From Clostridiaceae bacterium (GTDB lineage: Bacteria; Bacillota; Clostridia; DSM-8532), in contig JAAYAD010000057.1 in the NCBI GenBank assembly GCA_012719545.1, forward strand, positions 1 to 64,000: a DNA stretch of 64,000 nucleotides, given 5' to 3'. Positions 26,432 through 34,923 of this stretch are shown piece after piece; within the stretch, counting starts at the first letter, position 1; the number at the start of each line of letters is the position of its first letter. The notes under the pieces are model-generated. The model was not told where the DNA came from and searched no databases. It saw only the letters and a list, made by a program, of their open reading frames with translations. Position numbers and translations under genes: made by a program.

Positions 26432-26600
26432 CTGTTACACTCCAAGTTTACCAAACGTTCAAAATTTAACAATAAGCCCCAACTTCTGTTGGCATAAATG
26501 TTTCATACATTCCGTCACTTATGATACTATGTTTCTGGTTAAAAGGCAATAGCCGCCTTTCCTTAATCAAGTATAAAATACTCTTTTTTATTTAAAGTTA
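26432..26600 (-). ncRNA. Structured 5' leader of the importer operon, possible unassigned riboswitch
   Basis: This is the transcribed leader between the predicted promoter and the attenuator hairpin. It contains several small stem-loops, including AAAGGC-ggctatt-GCCTTT and CCAAC-AGAA-GTTGG. I could not match it by eye to the conserved cores of the cobalamin or NiCo riboswitches, so the class is unknown. Function is inferred only from the leader-plus-terminator layout ahead of a metal/cofactor importer. Confidence 0.35.
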
Positions 26601-26604
26601 AACA

Positions 26605-26633
26605 TATATACTTGGCTGATGCGATATTGACAA
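26605..26633 (-). promoter_or_regulatory. Predicted promoter of the FecCD-type importer operon
   Basis: Read on the minus strand, TTGTCA (26633-26628) and TATATA (26610-26605) are 17 bp apart. The -35 lies on the same bases, opposite strand, as the -35 of the larC promoter. Confidence 0.55.
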
Positions 26634-26655
26634 ATCATATATTTTAGCTTATCTT
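26627..26655 (+). promoter_or_regulatory. Predicted larC promoter
   Basis: A perfect -35 TTGACA (26627-26632) and TATCTT (26650-26655) are 17 bp apart, 30 bp upstream of the larC start. The -35 coincides with that of the divergent importer promoter, so the two should compete for RNA polymerase. Confidence 0.6.
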
Positions 26656-26684
26656 GCCAGTATGGTAACTTAGGAGGCAAAAAA

Positions 26685-27977
26685 ATGAAAGTTCTATATA
26701 TAGACTGCGGTATGGGAGCCGCAGGAGATATGCTTACATCAGCCCTTTTAGAGCTGTTGCCCAATCCTGATGAATTTATATTTGAGCTTAACCAGCTAGG
26801 AATTCCAGGTGTACAGTTTATCAAAAACACAGTTGTAAGTTGCGGAATTAAAGGTACACAAATATCTGTTAAGGTAAATGGGGAAGAAGAAAACCTTTGC
26901 CAACATCACCATGACAGAGGACCTCATGAAGTGAATGAACATAAGCATGGCCATGGGCATGGACATGGATATGGTCATGAACATGAACATAATCATAATC
27001 ATGGGCATAATCATGTACATACAAATGCATATGAGCATCATCATAACGGGATGCATGAAATCCAGCACATTGTATCTGCTCTTCCGGTTGATAAAAAGGT
27101 TAAAGAGGACGTACTGGCTGTATATAACATAATTGCCGCAGCAGAGAGTAAAGTCCACGGTGTGCCTGTATCTGAAATACATTTCCACGAAGTAGGTACT
27201 TTGGATGCCATTGCCGATATAACGGCTGTGTGCATGCTTGTTAACAGGCTTTCACCCGATGAAATTGTTGTTTCGCCTGTTCATGTGGGGTCGGGCCTGG
27301 TAAAATGCGCTCATGGCATTCTTCCTGTTCCTGCGCCTGCAACAGCGTATATTTTAAAAGATGTACCAATTTATGGGGGAAGCATAAAGGGCGAGCTATG
27401 TACTCCAACAGGCGCTGCACTTTTGAAACATTATGCAACACGCTTTGGCGACATGCCTGTTATGAGGACAACTGCCATTGGCTACGGTATTGGAAAGAAG
27501 GATTTTGGCACAGCTAACTGTCTAAGGGTTATGCTTGGCGAAACTGAGAATAAAACTGATACTGTATCAGAGCTTTCATGCAATGTTGATGACATGACCG
27601 CAGAGGAAATTGGCTTTGCAATAGACAGACTTTTTGAAGGCGGTGCCCTTGAAGTATATACAGTTCCTGCCGGTATGAAAAAGAACCGACCAGGAACACT
27701 TGTAAACGTACTTTGTACTGATGAAAATAAAGAAAAAATTATCTCTCTTTTATTTAAACATACAACTACCATTGGGGTACGTGAATCTATTATGCGCCGA
27801 TATGTACTTAACCGCCGCTTTGAAACCATTTCCACTCCATATGGTGAAGTACGCCGTAAAACTTCGGAAGGGTATGGCACTACCCGCTTTAAATATGAGT
27901 ATGACGATATAGCACGGATTGCCAGGGAAAAGAACATAAGCTTAACAGAAGCACGCAAACTGATTGAGGGCTGTTAA
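26685..27977 (+). CDS. larC: Nickel-pincer cofactor metal-inserting protein LarC
   Basis: LarC inserts nickel, in a CTP-dependent step, into the pyridinium dithiocarboxylate nucleotide cofactor used by lactate racemase and related LarA enzymes. The 430-residue protein opens with YIDCGMGAAGDML, typical of LarC (DUF111). It carries a His-rich insert with about 20 histidines at residues 72-124 (repeats of HGHGHG and HEHNHNHG), which should bind or buffer metal ions. The C-terminal half (ELSCNVDDMTAEEIGF, GMKKNRPGTLVNVLC) is complete. In Lactobacillus, LarC is made from two frames by frameshifting; here it is one frame. larA, larB and larE are not in the window. RBS AGGAGG precedes ATG. Confidence 0.92.
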   Translation: MKVLYIDCGMGAAGDMLTSALLELLPNPDEFIFELNQLGIPGVQFIKNTVVSCGIKGTQISVKVNGEEENLCQHHHDRGPHEVNEHKHGHGHGHGYGHEHEHNHNHGHNHVHTNAYEHHHNGMHEIQHIVSALPVDKKVKEDVLAVYNIIAAAESKVHGVPVSEIHFHEVGTLDAIADITAVCMLVNRLSPDEIVVSPVHVGSGLVKCAHGILPVPAPATAYILKDVPIYGGSIKGELCTPTGAALLKHYATRFGDMPVMRTTAIGYGIGKKDFGTANCLRVMLGETENKTDTVSELSCNVDDMTAEEIGFAIDRLFEGGALEVYTVPAGMKKNRPGTLVNVLCTDENKEKIISLLFKHTTTIGVRESIMRRYVLNRRFETISTPYGEVRRKTSEGYGTTRFKYEYDDIARIAREKNISLTEARKLIEGC

Positions 27978-28012
27978 TACCATTTTTGCGGAGTTTTGAG
28001 GGGAGAATATTA

Positions 28013-28630
28013 ATGAAACTAGTTGATTTATCCCATATAATTGAAGACAATATGCCGGTTTATCCCGGTGATCCAAATACTAATCTGGCTCATATAAAGC
28101 AGTTTAGCAAAGATAATTACAACAATCACAAACTGGATATTAATATGCATGCCGGCACACACATTGACTCACCAATGCACCTTACTGACAGTAGTAAATA
28201 TATTTTTGAATATCCAATTGAATCATTCATTGCAGAGGGGTGCGTGCTGGATGTAAGAAATGAGGAAAATATTAAAGTAAAGCCTGAATATCATGAGGTA
28301 GTTAAAGAGAACAGCATTGTACTCCTTTATACCGGCTTTGATAAATACTATGGTACAAAAGAGTATTATGAAATTCACCCGTGTATTGATATTGAGTTTT
28401 GTAACTTCCTGATAAAAAAGAAAATAAAAATGGTGGGAATTGACACTCCATCCCCGGATAAATATCCCTTTGAAATACACAAGTTACTTCTCAAAAACAA
28501 TATTTTTATCCTGGAGAACCTGACAAATCTTGATCAATTACTCAATGCTGACAGGTTTGAAGTTATTGCCTTTCCATTAAAGATAAAGGCCGATAGTTCA
28601 ATCACAAGAGCTGTTGCGAGGATATTATAA
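28013..28630 (+). CDS. Cyclase-family (kynurenine formamidase-like) metal hydrolase
   Basis: This 205-residue protein has the cyclase-family metal-binding signature HAGTHIDSPMH and the conserved N-terminal pattern DLSHIIEDNMPVYPGDP. Characterised relatives are kynurenine formamidase, isatin hydrolase and polyketide cyclases, usually Mn or Zn dependent, so the reaction is uncertain. I start it at ATG 28013 because GAGGGGAG lies 7 bases upstream; the track start at 27986 adds nine poorly conserved residues. It follows larC by 35 bp and is probably co-transcribed, but no functional link to nickel-pincer synthesis is known to me. Confidence 0.85.
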   Translation: MKLVDLSHIIEDNMPVYPGDPNTNLAHIKQFSKDNYNNHKLDINMHAGTHIDSPMHLTDSSKYIFEYPIESFIAEGCVLDVRNEENIKVKPEYHEVVKENSIVLLYTGFDKYYGTKEYYEIHPCIDIEFCNFLIKKKIKMVGIDTPSPDKYPFEIHKLLLKNNIFILENLTNLDQLLNADRFEVIAFPLKIKADSSITRAVARIL

Positions 28631-28705
28631 ATCAATAATACTTATTTATCTTCTGGATACATCAGCATATGATTTGAACAAATTATATAGGGATGGAATG
28701 CTTAA

Positions 28706-28751
28706 AGGTGTGTTTCGCATTATAAAATGCTAATGCGGCACACCTTTTTTA
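28706..28751 (+). terminator. Rho-independent terminator after the larC operon
   Basis: AGGTGTG pairs with CACACCT, with an inner CGCAT/ATGCG stem, followed by a T6 run. Confidence 0.85.
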
Positions 28752-28799
28752 TTGTCGGTTTTAGCAGATTTATTGCATATGAGATTTTCAAAAAAGAAT

Positions 28800-28813
28800 A
28801 TTACAAATGTAAT
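28800..28813. promoter_or_regulatory. Palindrome upstream of the sugar operon, candidate operator
   Basis: ATTACA-AA-TGTAAT is a perfect 6-bp inverted repeat about 80 bp upstream of the first sugar-binding protein gene, and a second GTTACA half follows at 28823. It may bind the locus response regulator or another repressor. I did not find a clean -35/-10 pair with standard spacing here. Confidence 0.35.
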
Positions 28814-28891
28814 ATCATTCTCGTTACATAATACAGGTGTAAAAAAAGGTTCAATAAATTATGATTAAGAAAAAAACAAGGAGGAATCCGA

Positions 28892-29929
28892 ATGAAGAAA
28901 AAGTTACTTAGTGTTCTTTTGTGTTCTGTTTTGGCCCTGAGCTTGCTGCTGGGCGGCTGCGGACAGCCGAAGCAAACTACAGGCAATGACGCAAATCCAA
29001 CTCCCAAGGCAGAGGAAACAGGTACTCCAAGCGGAGAAAGCAAAGGCGGCCCTCTTGGTGAAAGACCTGCAGACGGATGGACTTTTGGTTACACCTGTAT
29101 GGACGGCACAAACCCATTCTTCGTTATTCTTGAAAAGACCATAAGAGAAGAAGTTGAAAAGAGAGGGGACAAGTTAATTACCACTGACCCCGCTAACGAT
29201 GTTACTCTTCAGATTACACAGATCGAAGATATGATTACTCAGGGTATTGATGCTATCTTCTTAAACCCTGCAGAAGCAGAAGGTATTCTTCCCGCTCTTG
29301 ACATGCTGAAAGAAGCAGGAATACCCATCCTTAACTTCGATACTGAAGTAGCTGATTTGTCTTATGCATTCTCATATGTTGGTTCCGATAACTACAATGC
29401 TGGTTATGTTTGCGGTCTTGACCTTGTTAAGAAGGTTCCCGGCGGCGGAAAAGTTATTATCCTTGACTCTCCCACAATGAACTCCATCAATGACAGAGAA
29501 AAAGGCTTCAGAGATGCAATTGAAGGTAAAGGATTTGAAATCGTTGCTGAGCAGGATGCTAAGGGTAACCTCCAGGTAGCAATGGGTATTGCAGAAGACT
29601 TGCTGCAGGCACACAGCGATGTAGTAGCAATCTTCGGAGGAAACGATCCTACAGCTCTTGGTGCTTTGGCTGCTGCAAATGCTGCCGGACTTAAGGACGT
29701 TCTCATCTACGGTGTTGACGGTTCTCCCGACATTAAATCAGAACTTGCTCGTGGAGATTCTCTCATCGAAGGTACTGGTGCTCAGTCTCCTATCAACATT
29801 GCTAAGAAATCTGTAGAAGTTATGTACAAGTATCTTGCTGGTGAAAAAGTTGACAGCAGATATCCTGTTGAGACATTCCTCATTACATCTGACAACGTAA
29901 AAGAATTCGGTACAGATTCTTGGCAGTAA
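28892..29929 (+). CDS. Sugar ABC importer substrate-binding lipoprotein, RbsB type
   Basis: This 345-residue protein is the external receptor of a carbohydrate uptake (CUT2) transporter. The signal peptide ends LLLGGC (lipidated Cys23) and is followed by a Gly/Thr/Lys-rich linker to about residue 60. The type 1 periplasmic-binding fold then follows (MDGTNPFFVILEKTI, AIFLNPAEAEG, SDNYNAGYVCG, FGGNDPTALGALAA, YGVDGSPDIK). It is the first gene of the sugar operon, with RBS AAGGAGG. An intercistronic terminator-like hairpin separates it from the ATPase and should raise its expression relative to downstream genes. A close membrane-tethered paralogue is encoded at 32623. Confidence 0.93.
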   Translation: MKKKLLSVLLCSVLALSLLLGGCGQPKQTTGNDANPTPKAEETGTPSGESKGGPLGERPADGWTFGYTCMDGTNPFFVILEKTIREEVEKRGDKLITTDPANDVTLQITQIEDMITQGIDAIFLNPAEAEGILPALDMLKEAGIPILNFDTEVADLSYAFSYVGSDNYNAGYVCGLDLVKKVPGGGKVIILDSPTMNSINDREKGFRDAIEGKGFEIVAEQDAKGNLQVAMGIAEDLLQAHSDVVAIFGGNDPTALGALAAANAAGLKDVLIYGVDGSPDIKSELARGDSLIEGTGAQSPINIAKKSVEVMYKYLAGEKVDSRYPVETFLITSDNVKEFGTDSWQ

Positions 29930-29950
29930 TATTTTTCTGATAAAGGGGTT

Positions 29951-29999
29951 GTTGCAAAACGTACCACATATGCGGGCGTTTTGCAACGCCCTGTTTTTT
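29951..29999 (+). terminator. Intercistronic hairpin between binding protein and ATPase genes
   Basis: GTTGCAAAACG pairs perfectly with CGTTTTGCAAC over 11 bp and is followed by GCCCTGTTTTTT. It is shaped as a Rho-independent terminator but lies inside the operon, so it probably gives partial termination or 3' mRNA protection. Confidence 0.75.
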
Positions 30000-30027
30000 A
30001 GAAAGCCGGAGGAAAGAGGGTGATTGG

Positions 30028-31512
30028 TTGGCTAACAATGTTTTACTGCAAATGAAAAATATACATAAAACATTCCCTGGTGTCTATGCACTTAAAGCAG
30101 TTGATTTTGAATTAAGAGCCGGCGAAGTCCATGCAATACTTGGTGAAAACGGTGCCGGAAAGTCCACCTTGATGAAAGTATTAGGCGGAATCTATGCCGC
30201 TGATCAGGGTGAAATATATATTGAAGGAAAGAAAGTAGAGATAAAAAGCGTTAAAGACGCACAGAATAATGGAATTTCCATTATACATCAGGAACTTGTA
30301 TTGGTGCCCTACATGACAGTAGCTGAAAACATCTTCCTTGGAAGAGAGCCCATGAAGGGGAAATTCGTAAACGCATCAAAAATGTATGAAGATGCGCAGC
30401 AATTAATTGACAGCTACGGCATGGATATTGATGCGAAAACAATGGTCAGAGACCTGACCATTGCTCAGCAGCAGATGGTAGAAATAATCAAAGCCATATC
30501 CTATAATTCGAAAATCCTGGTAATGGATGAACCAACCTCTTCCATTTCAGAAAAGGAAGTTAAGTTCCTGTTTGAAACCATGCGTACTCTTACTGCTAAA
30601 GGGGTAGGTATTATCTATATTTCACATAGAATGAGCGAGCTGGCTGAAATTTGTGACCGTGTTACTGTAATGCGTGACGGTTCATACATCGGTACAAGGG
30701 TTGTCAAGGAAACTACCAATGATGAACTGATATCCATGATGGTAGGCCGTGAGCTCAAAAACTATTACACAAGAGATTACCAGACTGGCGGGGAAGTTAT
30801 CTTAAAGTGCGAGAATATCTGCGATTATAAAATGGTCAAAGATGCCAGCTTTGAAGTAAGAAAAGGTGAAATAGTCGGATTCGCAGGTCTGGTAGGTGCA
30901 GGAAGAAGCGAAGTGATGAAATGCCTCTTCGGCCTTACAAAGGAATACACCGGAGATATTTATATCGAAGGTAAAAAGGTAAAAATCAAGTCACCTTCCG
31001 ATGCTATGAAACATGGCATCGCTCTGGTACCCGAAGACAGAAAAGTTGAAGGACTTTATCACATTCAAAGTGTCAGATTCAATTCAACAATCGAAGTTTT
31101 GGGCGAATTTATAAAAGGTATTTCAGTCAATCGTCAGAAGGAAGAAGATATTACCCAGAAATACATCGACCTCATGTCAACAAAAACACCTTCCATGGAG
31201 CAAGCAGTAGGAAAGCTGTCAGGCGGAAACCAGCAGAAAGTCATGATTGGCAGATGGTTGGCTACTTCTCCTAAAATATTGATACTGGATGAGCCCACCA
31301 GAGGTGTGGATGTGGGTGCAAAATCTGAAATATATGCAATTATGAATAACCTTGCAAAATCAGGTATTTCAATTATCATGATATCTTCTGAAATGCCTGA
31401 AATCATCAACATGAGTGACCGTATTTATGTTATGTGCGATGGCAAAATAACAGGCTGCTTAGGACACGAAGAGGTTACTCAGGAAAAAATCATGAAATTG
31501 GCAGCAAAATAG
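30028..31512 (+). CDS. Sugar ABC importer ATPase with two nucleotide-binding domains, RbsA/MglA type
   Basis: This 494-residue fused ATPase powers CUT2 sugar import. The first domain has Walker A GENGAGKST and Walker B ILVMDEPTSSIS. The second has the degenerate P-loop GLVGAGRSEVMK typical of RbsA, signature LSGGNQQKVMIGRWL and Walker B ILILDEPTRGVDVG. Translation starts at TTG 30028 behind GGAGGAAAGAGGG. It is followed 26 bp later by the permease gene. Confidence 0.95.
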   Translation: MANNVLLQMKNIHKTFPGVYALKAVDFELRAGEVHAILGENGAGKSTLMKVLGGIYAADQGEIYIEGKKVEIKSVKDAQNNGISIIHQELVLVPYMTVAENIFLGREPMKGKFVNASKMYEDAQQLIDSYGMDIDAKTMVRDLTIAQQQMVEIIKAISYNSKILVMDEPTSSISEKEVKFLFETMRTLTAKGVGIIYISHRMSELAEICDRVTVMRDGSYIGTRVVKETTNDELISMMVGRELKNYYTRDYQTGGEVILKCENICDYKMVKDASFEVRKGEIVGFAGLVGAGRSEVMKCLFGLTKEYTGDIYIEGKKVKIKSPSDAMKHGIALVPEDRKVEGLYHIQSVRFNSTIEVLGEFIKGISVNRQKEEDITQKYIDLMSTKTPSMEQAVGKLSGGNQQKVMIGRWLATSPKILILDEPTRGVDVGAKSEIYAIMNNLAKSGISIIMISSEMPEIINMSDRIYVMCDGKITGCLGHEEVTQEKIMKLAAK

Positions 31513-31538
31513 TTCTATGTATTTAAGGAGGAGATATA

Positions 31539-32555
31539 ATGGACAGAGTGGCAAGCAGGAATAAAAAAAGTACTGGTGCTCTTCTGCTAAATGGTTTTGT
31601 TCAATGGCTGAAGGATAATCTGGGTATTATTATAGCCCTTGTAGTTTTATGCGTTCTTCTGTCTGTCAATCCTATCACCCAGAAATCATTTCTAACCATG
31701 AAAAATATATTCAATGTGCTAAGACAGATTTCAACAAACTTATTCCTGGCCTGTGGTATGACAATGGTTATTATATTAGGCGGAATAGATCTGTCCGTGG
31801 GCTCCACCATTGCATTGTCAGGATGCCTTGCCGCTGGTGCTGTTGTCCGCTATAATCTGCCTTTGGGCGCTGCTCTGGTGGTAGGAGTACTTGTAGGTTT
31901 GTTTATAGGAATTTGTAATGGATTTGTTATTTCCAAAACAACAATCCCTCCGTTTATTGTTACATTGGCTACCATGAATATTGTTAAGGGTTTGGCCTAT
32001 GTTTACACCGGAGGTTCTCCTGTAAGAGTTGTTACAAAAGAGTGGCAGTTTATAGGTGCAGGATATATTGGTTCTGTTCCTACTCCTGTTGTTATCTTAA
32101 TAGTTGTTTTAATTGTTACAACCCTTATAATGAACAAAACTAAAATGGGCCGCTACATATATGCAGTTGGTGGAAACTCTCAGGCAGCAGAATTTTCCGG
32201 TATTAAAGTATCCAAGGTTAAATTCTTTGTATACGCTTATTCCGGATTAATGGCAGGACTTGCAGGAATTGTTCTGGCATCCCGTATGTATTCCGGACAG
32301 CCTACCGCAGGTGAAGGTGCTGAAATGGATGCCATTGCAGCAGTTGTTGTTGGCGGAACCAGCATGTCTGGTGGTTACGGAAAAATTGGCGGAACATTGA
32401 TAGGCGGTTTGATTATCGGTGTTTTGAATAACGGTTTGAACCTTCTTAATGTAAACTCCTTTTGGCAGTACGTTATTAAGGGCGCAGTAATACTGCTGGC
32501 TGTATTTATCGACTACATCAGGCAGGAAAATAAAGACAAGATCAAGATAAAATAA
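31539..32555 (+). CDS. Sugar ABC importer permease, RbsC type
   Basis: This 338-residue membrane protein has 8-10 hydrophobic helices and the CUT2 permease motifs ILGGIDLSVGSTIALSG (near residue 80) and VVVGGTSMSGGYGKIGGTL (near 265), the latter being the ATPase contact loop. It completes the RbsB-RbsA-RbsC importer. RBS AAGGAGGAG precedes ATG. The exact sugar cannot be read from the permease; downstream enzymes suggest an aldose such as lyxose or mannose, or a related sugar. Confidence 0.94.
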   Translation: MDRVASRNKKSTGALLLNGFVQWLKDNLGIIIALVVLCVLLSVNPITQKSFLTMKNIFNVLRQISTNLFLACGMTMVIILGGIDLSVGSTIALSGCLAAGAVVRYNLPLGAALVVGVLVGLFIGICNGFVISKTTIPPFIVTLATMNIVKGLAYVYTGGSPVRVVTKEWQFIGAGYIGSVPTPVVILIVVLIVTTLIMNKTKMGRYIYAVGGNSQAAEFSGIKVSKVKFFVYAYSGLMAGLAGIVLASRMYSGQPTAGEGAEMDAIAAVVVGGTSMSGGYGKIGGTLIGGLIIGVLNNGLNLLNVNSFWQYVIKGAVILLAVFIDYIRQENKDKIKIK

Positions 32556-32622
32556 GATTTATGTGATATTATATTACATAGGAATGACAAGGGACGCCAT
32601 GCAGTATACGAGGTATGGACAA

Positions 32623-33588
32623 ATGAAAAGGCTTAACAGAAGACTATTGCTGATTGTAGCGATAATTTCAGTTACATTAATAATTCTGCTGGGTTACATT
32701 GAATTATTCTATCAGGTTAAGGCGCCAACTGATGCCCCCAGAAAGTTTGGTGCTACCTACATGACAATGAATAATCCATATTTCGAAATACTGAACGGTG
32801 GCATTAATGAAGTAGTTGAGGCAAACGGTGATTATTTAATCACCAGAGACCCTGCACAGGATCAGGAAAAGCAAAACAGCCAGATTTATGAAATGATTGA
32901 AGAAGGGGTAGAAGCAATATTTTTAAACCCCGTTGACTGGAAAAAGGTAAAGCCGGCGTTAATTGCATGTAAAGAAGCTAATATTCCTGTATTTAACGTG
33001 GATACCATGGTCTACGACAAGGAATATGTAGTTTCAATCATTGCATCTGACAATTACAATGCAGGAGTCCAGTGTGCAACAGATATGATGTCTAAGCTGG
33101 ACTCTGCAGATATTGTAATACTGGACCAGCCAATTATAAATTCCATTACACAAAGGATACAAGGATTTATAGATACTATTAAAGGCAATCCTAATTACAG
33201 GGTTGTAGTCCAGCAACCTGCAGGAGGTGAGCTGGAGATTGCCATGGATGTAATGGAAAGCATTATTGAATCCGGAGTATCCTTTGATGTGGTAATGGGA
33301 GGCAATGACCCGACAGCACTGGGTGCGCTGGCGGCGCTGGAAGCCCGTCATATGACCGGTAATATATTGATCTATGGTGTGGATGGGTCTCCGGATGGCA
33401 AAATGATGATAAAGGAAGGATACCTTGAGGGGACCAGTGCCCAATATCCCCGTGAGATGGGAAAGATAGCAGCAGAAGTAGCCTATGCCTATTTAAACGG
33501 GGAACAAGTTGACAGAAATATAGTTGTTCCTGTAACGCTTATTACAAAAGATAATCTGGATAATTTTGCAATTGACGAATGGCAGTAG
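32623..33588 (+). CDS. Membrane-tethered RbsB-like sugar-binding protein (candidate sensor)
   Basis: This protein is a paralogue of the RbsB-type receptor at 28892 (shared blocks include SDNYNAG, GGNDPTALGALAA and YGVDGSPDGK). Instead of a lipoprotein signal it has an uncleaved N-terminal membrane helix (LLLIVAIISVTLIILLGYIEL) after a basic start MKRLNRR, with no lipobox cysteine. It should stay anchored with the binding domain outside. I chose ATG 32623 (RBS GAGG, 9 bases) over the track's GTG 32563, giving 322 residues. It is followed 12 bp later by a histidine kinase with little extracellular sequence of its own, so a role as the kinase's ligand sensor is likely (inference). Confidence 0.85.
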   Translation: MKRLNRRLLLIVAIISVTLIILLGYIELFYQVKAPTDAPRKFGATYMTMNNPYFEILNGGINEVVEANGDYLITRDPAQDQEKQNSQIYEMIEEGVEAIFLNPVDWKKVKPALIACKEANIPVFNVDTMVYDKEYVVSIIASDNYNAGVQCATDMMSKLDSADIVILDQPIINSITQRIQGFIDTIKGNPNYRVVVQQPAGGELEIAMDVMESIIESGVSFDVVMGGNDPTALGALAALEARHMTGNILIYGVDGSPDGKMMIKEGYLEGTSAQYPREMGKIAAEVAYAYLNGEQVDRNIVVPVTLITKDNLDNFAIDEWQ

Positions 33589-33600
33589 GGACTTTGGCTT

Positions 33601-34923
33601 ATGCAGGGGAAAAAGTTTATTCAATTTAAAATATTAATGATAGCAATAAATTTAATTGCAGTTTTGTTTGTAACTATATTCATATATATTACAACCCAAA
33701 AAATATGCAATAACTTTATTGCCAGAGAATTTATAAACAGGGTTGATGCATTGCCCTGGAAGCCTGATAGAAATATTATTATATCAATCTGCTTATTTGG
33801 TATATTAATATTTTCTTTTATTATACGGGAGTTTATATATCCAAATAACAGCAAGGTTGTATATCTTTCCCTGCTTATCGACTTTGTTATAAGCATTATA
33901 ATTGTCTGTATTCTTAATTTTAACTATAACGGAATACTTTTCCTTGTTATTGCCAACATCATAACATACACCAAGGGAAACAAGGGAAGGTATTTATTAA
34001 TGGCCATTTCCATAATGAGTATCCTGATAGCTGACTATGAAATGATCTCAATTAACTTCAGATTATATTCCATAAATGATTACATCAGCTTTTATGATTC
34101 CATGACACAGCAGTATTTGCTGGGCTTTTTCAACACGGTAATTTCAATTAATATATTAATTTTTATCATCTATTGTATCTACGTGATCCAAAACCAAAGA
34201 GGAACCATAGATGAGGTAAATCACCTGTACGAGCAGCTTCGAAAAGCCAATGAAGATTTGCAGAAAGCTAATGAGCAGCTTAAGGAATATTCAAAGATTA
34301 CGGAAAAAATGGGTGAAACAAGAGAACGTAACCGTCTTGCAAGAGAAATCCATGATACCCTGGGCCACACCCTGACAGGAATATCGGCTGGTATTGATGC
34401 ATGCCTTACCATGGTGGATAAAAGTCCTGAGGATACCAAAAAACAGCTTGAGGTTATATCAAGGGTTACCAGGGAAGGCATTAATGAGATTCGCCGCTCC
34501 GTAAATAAACTAAGACCTGATGCTCTTGAAAGGCTGAGTCTGGAATCTGCTATTCACAAAATGATCATAGAAATTGAATCAATGACCCATACCCATATTT
34601 ACTTTGAGTCCGATGTGAAGAATCTGAAATTTGCATCTGACGAAGAAGACGCAATATACCGCGTTATACAGGAAAGCCTTACCAATGCTATACGTCATGG
34701 AAAAGCATCGCAGATATGGGTACATATCAAAGGCGGTCAGGGCGAAATAATACTTACGGTTAAAGACGATGGAATTGGCTGCAAAGACATGAAAATGGGA
34801 TTTGGTACAAGACACATTATAGAAAGAATAAAGATGCTGAACGGTACTGTTGAGTTTGATGGTACGGATGGTTTCACAGTGACTGCGAAAATACCAATAA
34901 GATGGGGTGAAGAGTATGATTAA
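33601..34923 (+). CDS. Membrane sensor histidine kinase, NarL-type (HisKA_3)
   Basis: This 440-residue kinase has about six membrane helices in residues 8-195 with only short outside loops, then a coiled coil (EQLRKANEDLQKANEQLKEY). The phosphoacceptor helix RNRLAREIHDTLGHTLTG has its histidine near residue 250, and the HATPase_c domain has VIQESLTNAIRHGKA and DDGIGC. The lack of an extracellular sensory domain and the neighbouring tethered binding proteins suggest that it senses sugar through them. Its 3' end overlaps the response regulator start by 17 bp. Confidence 0.92.
   Translation: MQGKKFIQFKILMIAINLIAVLFVTIFIYITTQKICNNFIAREFINRVDALPWKPDRNIIISICLFGILIFSFIIREFIYPNNSKVVYLSLLIDFVISIIIVCILNFNYNGILFLVIANIITYTKGNKGRYLLMAISIMSILIADYEMISINFRLYSINDYISFYDSMTQQYLLGFFNTVISINILIFIIYCIYVIQNQRGTIDEVNHLYEQLRKANEDLQKANEQLKEYSKITEKMGETRERNRLAREIHDTLGHTLTGISAGIDACLTMVDKSPEDTKKQLEVISRVTREGINEIRRSVNKLRPDALERLSLESAIHKMIIEIESMTHTHIYFESDVKNLKFASDEEDAIYRVIQESLTNAIRHGKASQIWVHIKGGQGEIILTVKDDGIGCKDMKMGFGTRHIIERIKMLNGTVEFDGTDGFTVTAKIPIRWGEEYD

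Noticed and set aside
26432-26600. Assigning the importer leader to the cobalamin or NiCo riboswitch class
   Set aside because: I looked for the conserved core strings of both classes as I remember them and did not find them on the minus strand; only the general leader-plus-terminator layout is supported.
26796-27188. Minus-strand ORF inside larC encoding a Met/Ile/Phe-rich repeat protein
   Set aside because: It is the antisense shadow of the histidine-rich repeat of larC; the repeat alone keeps the opposite frame open.
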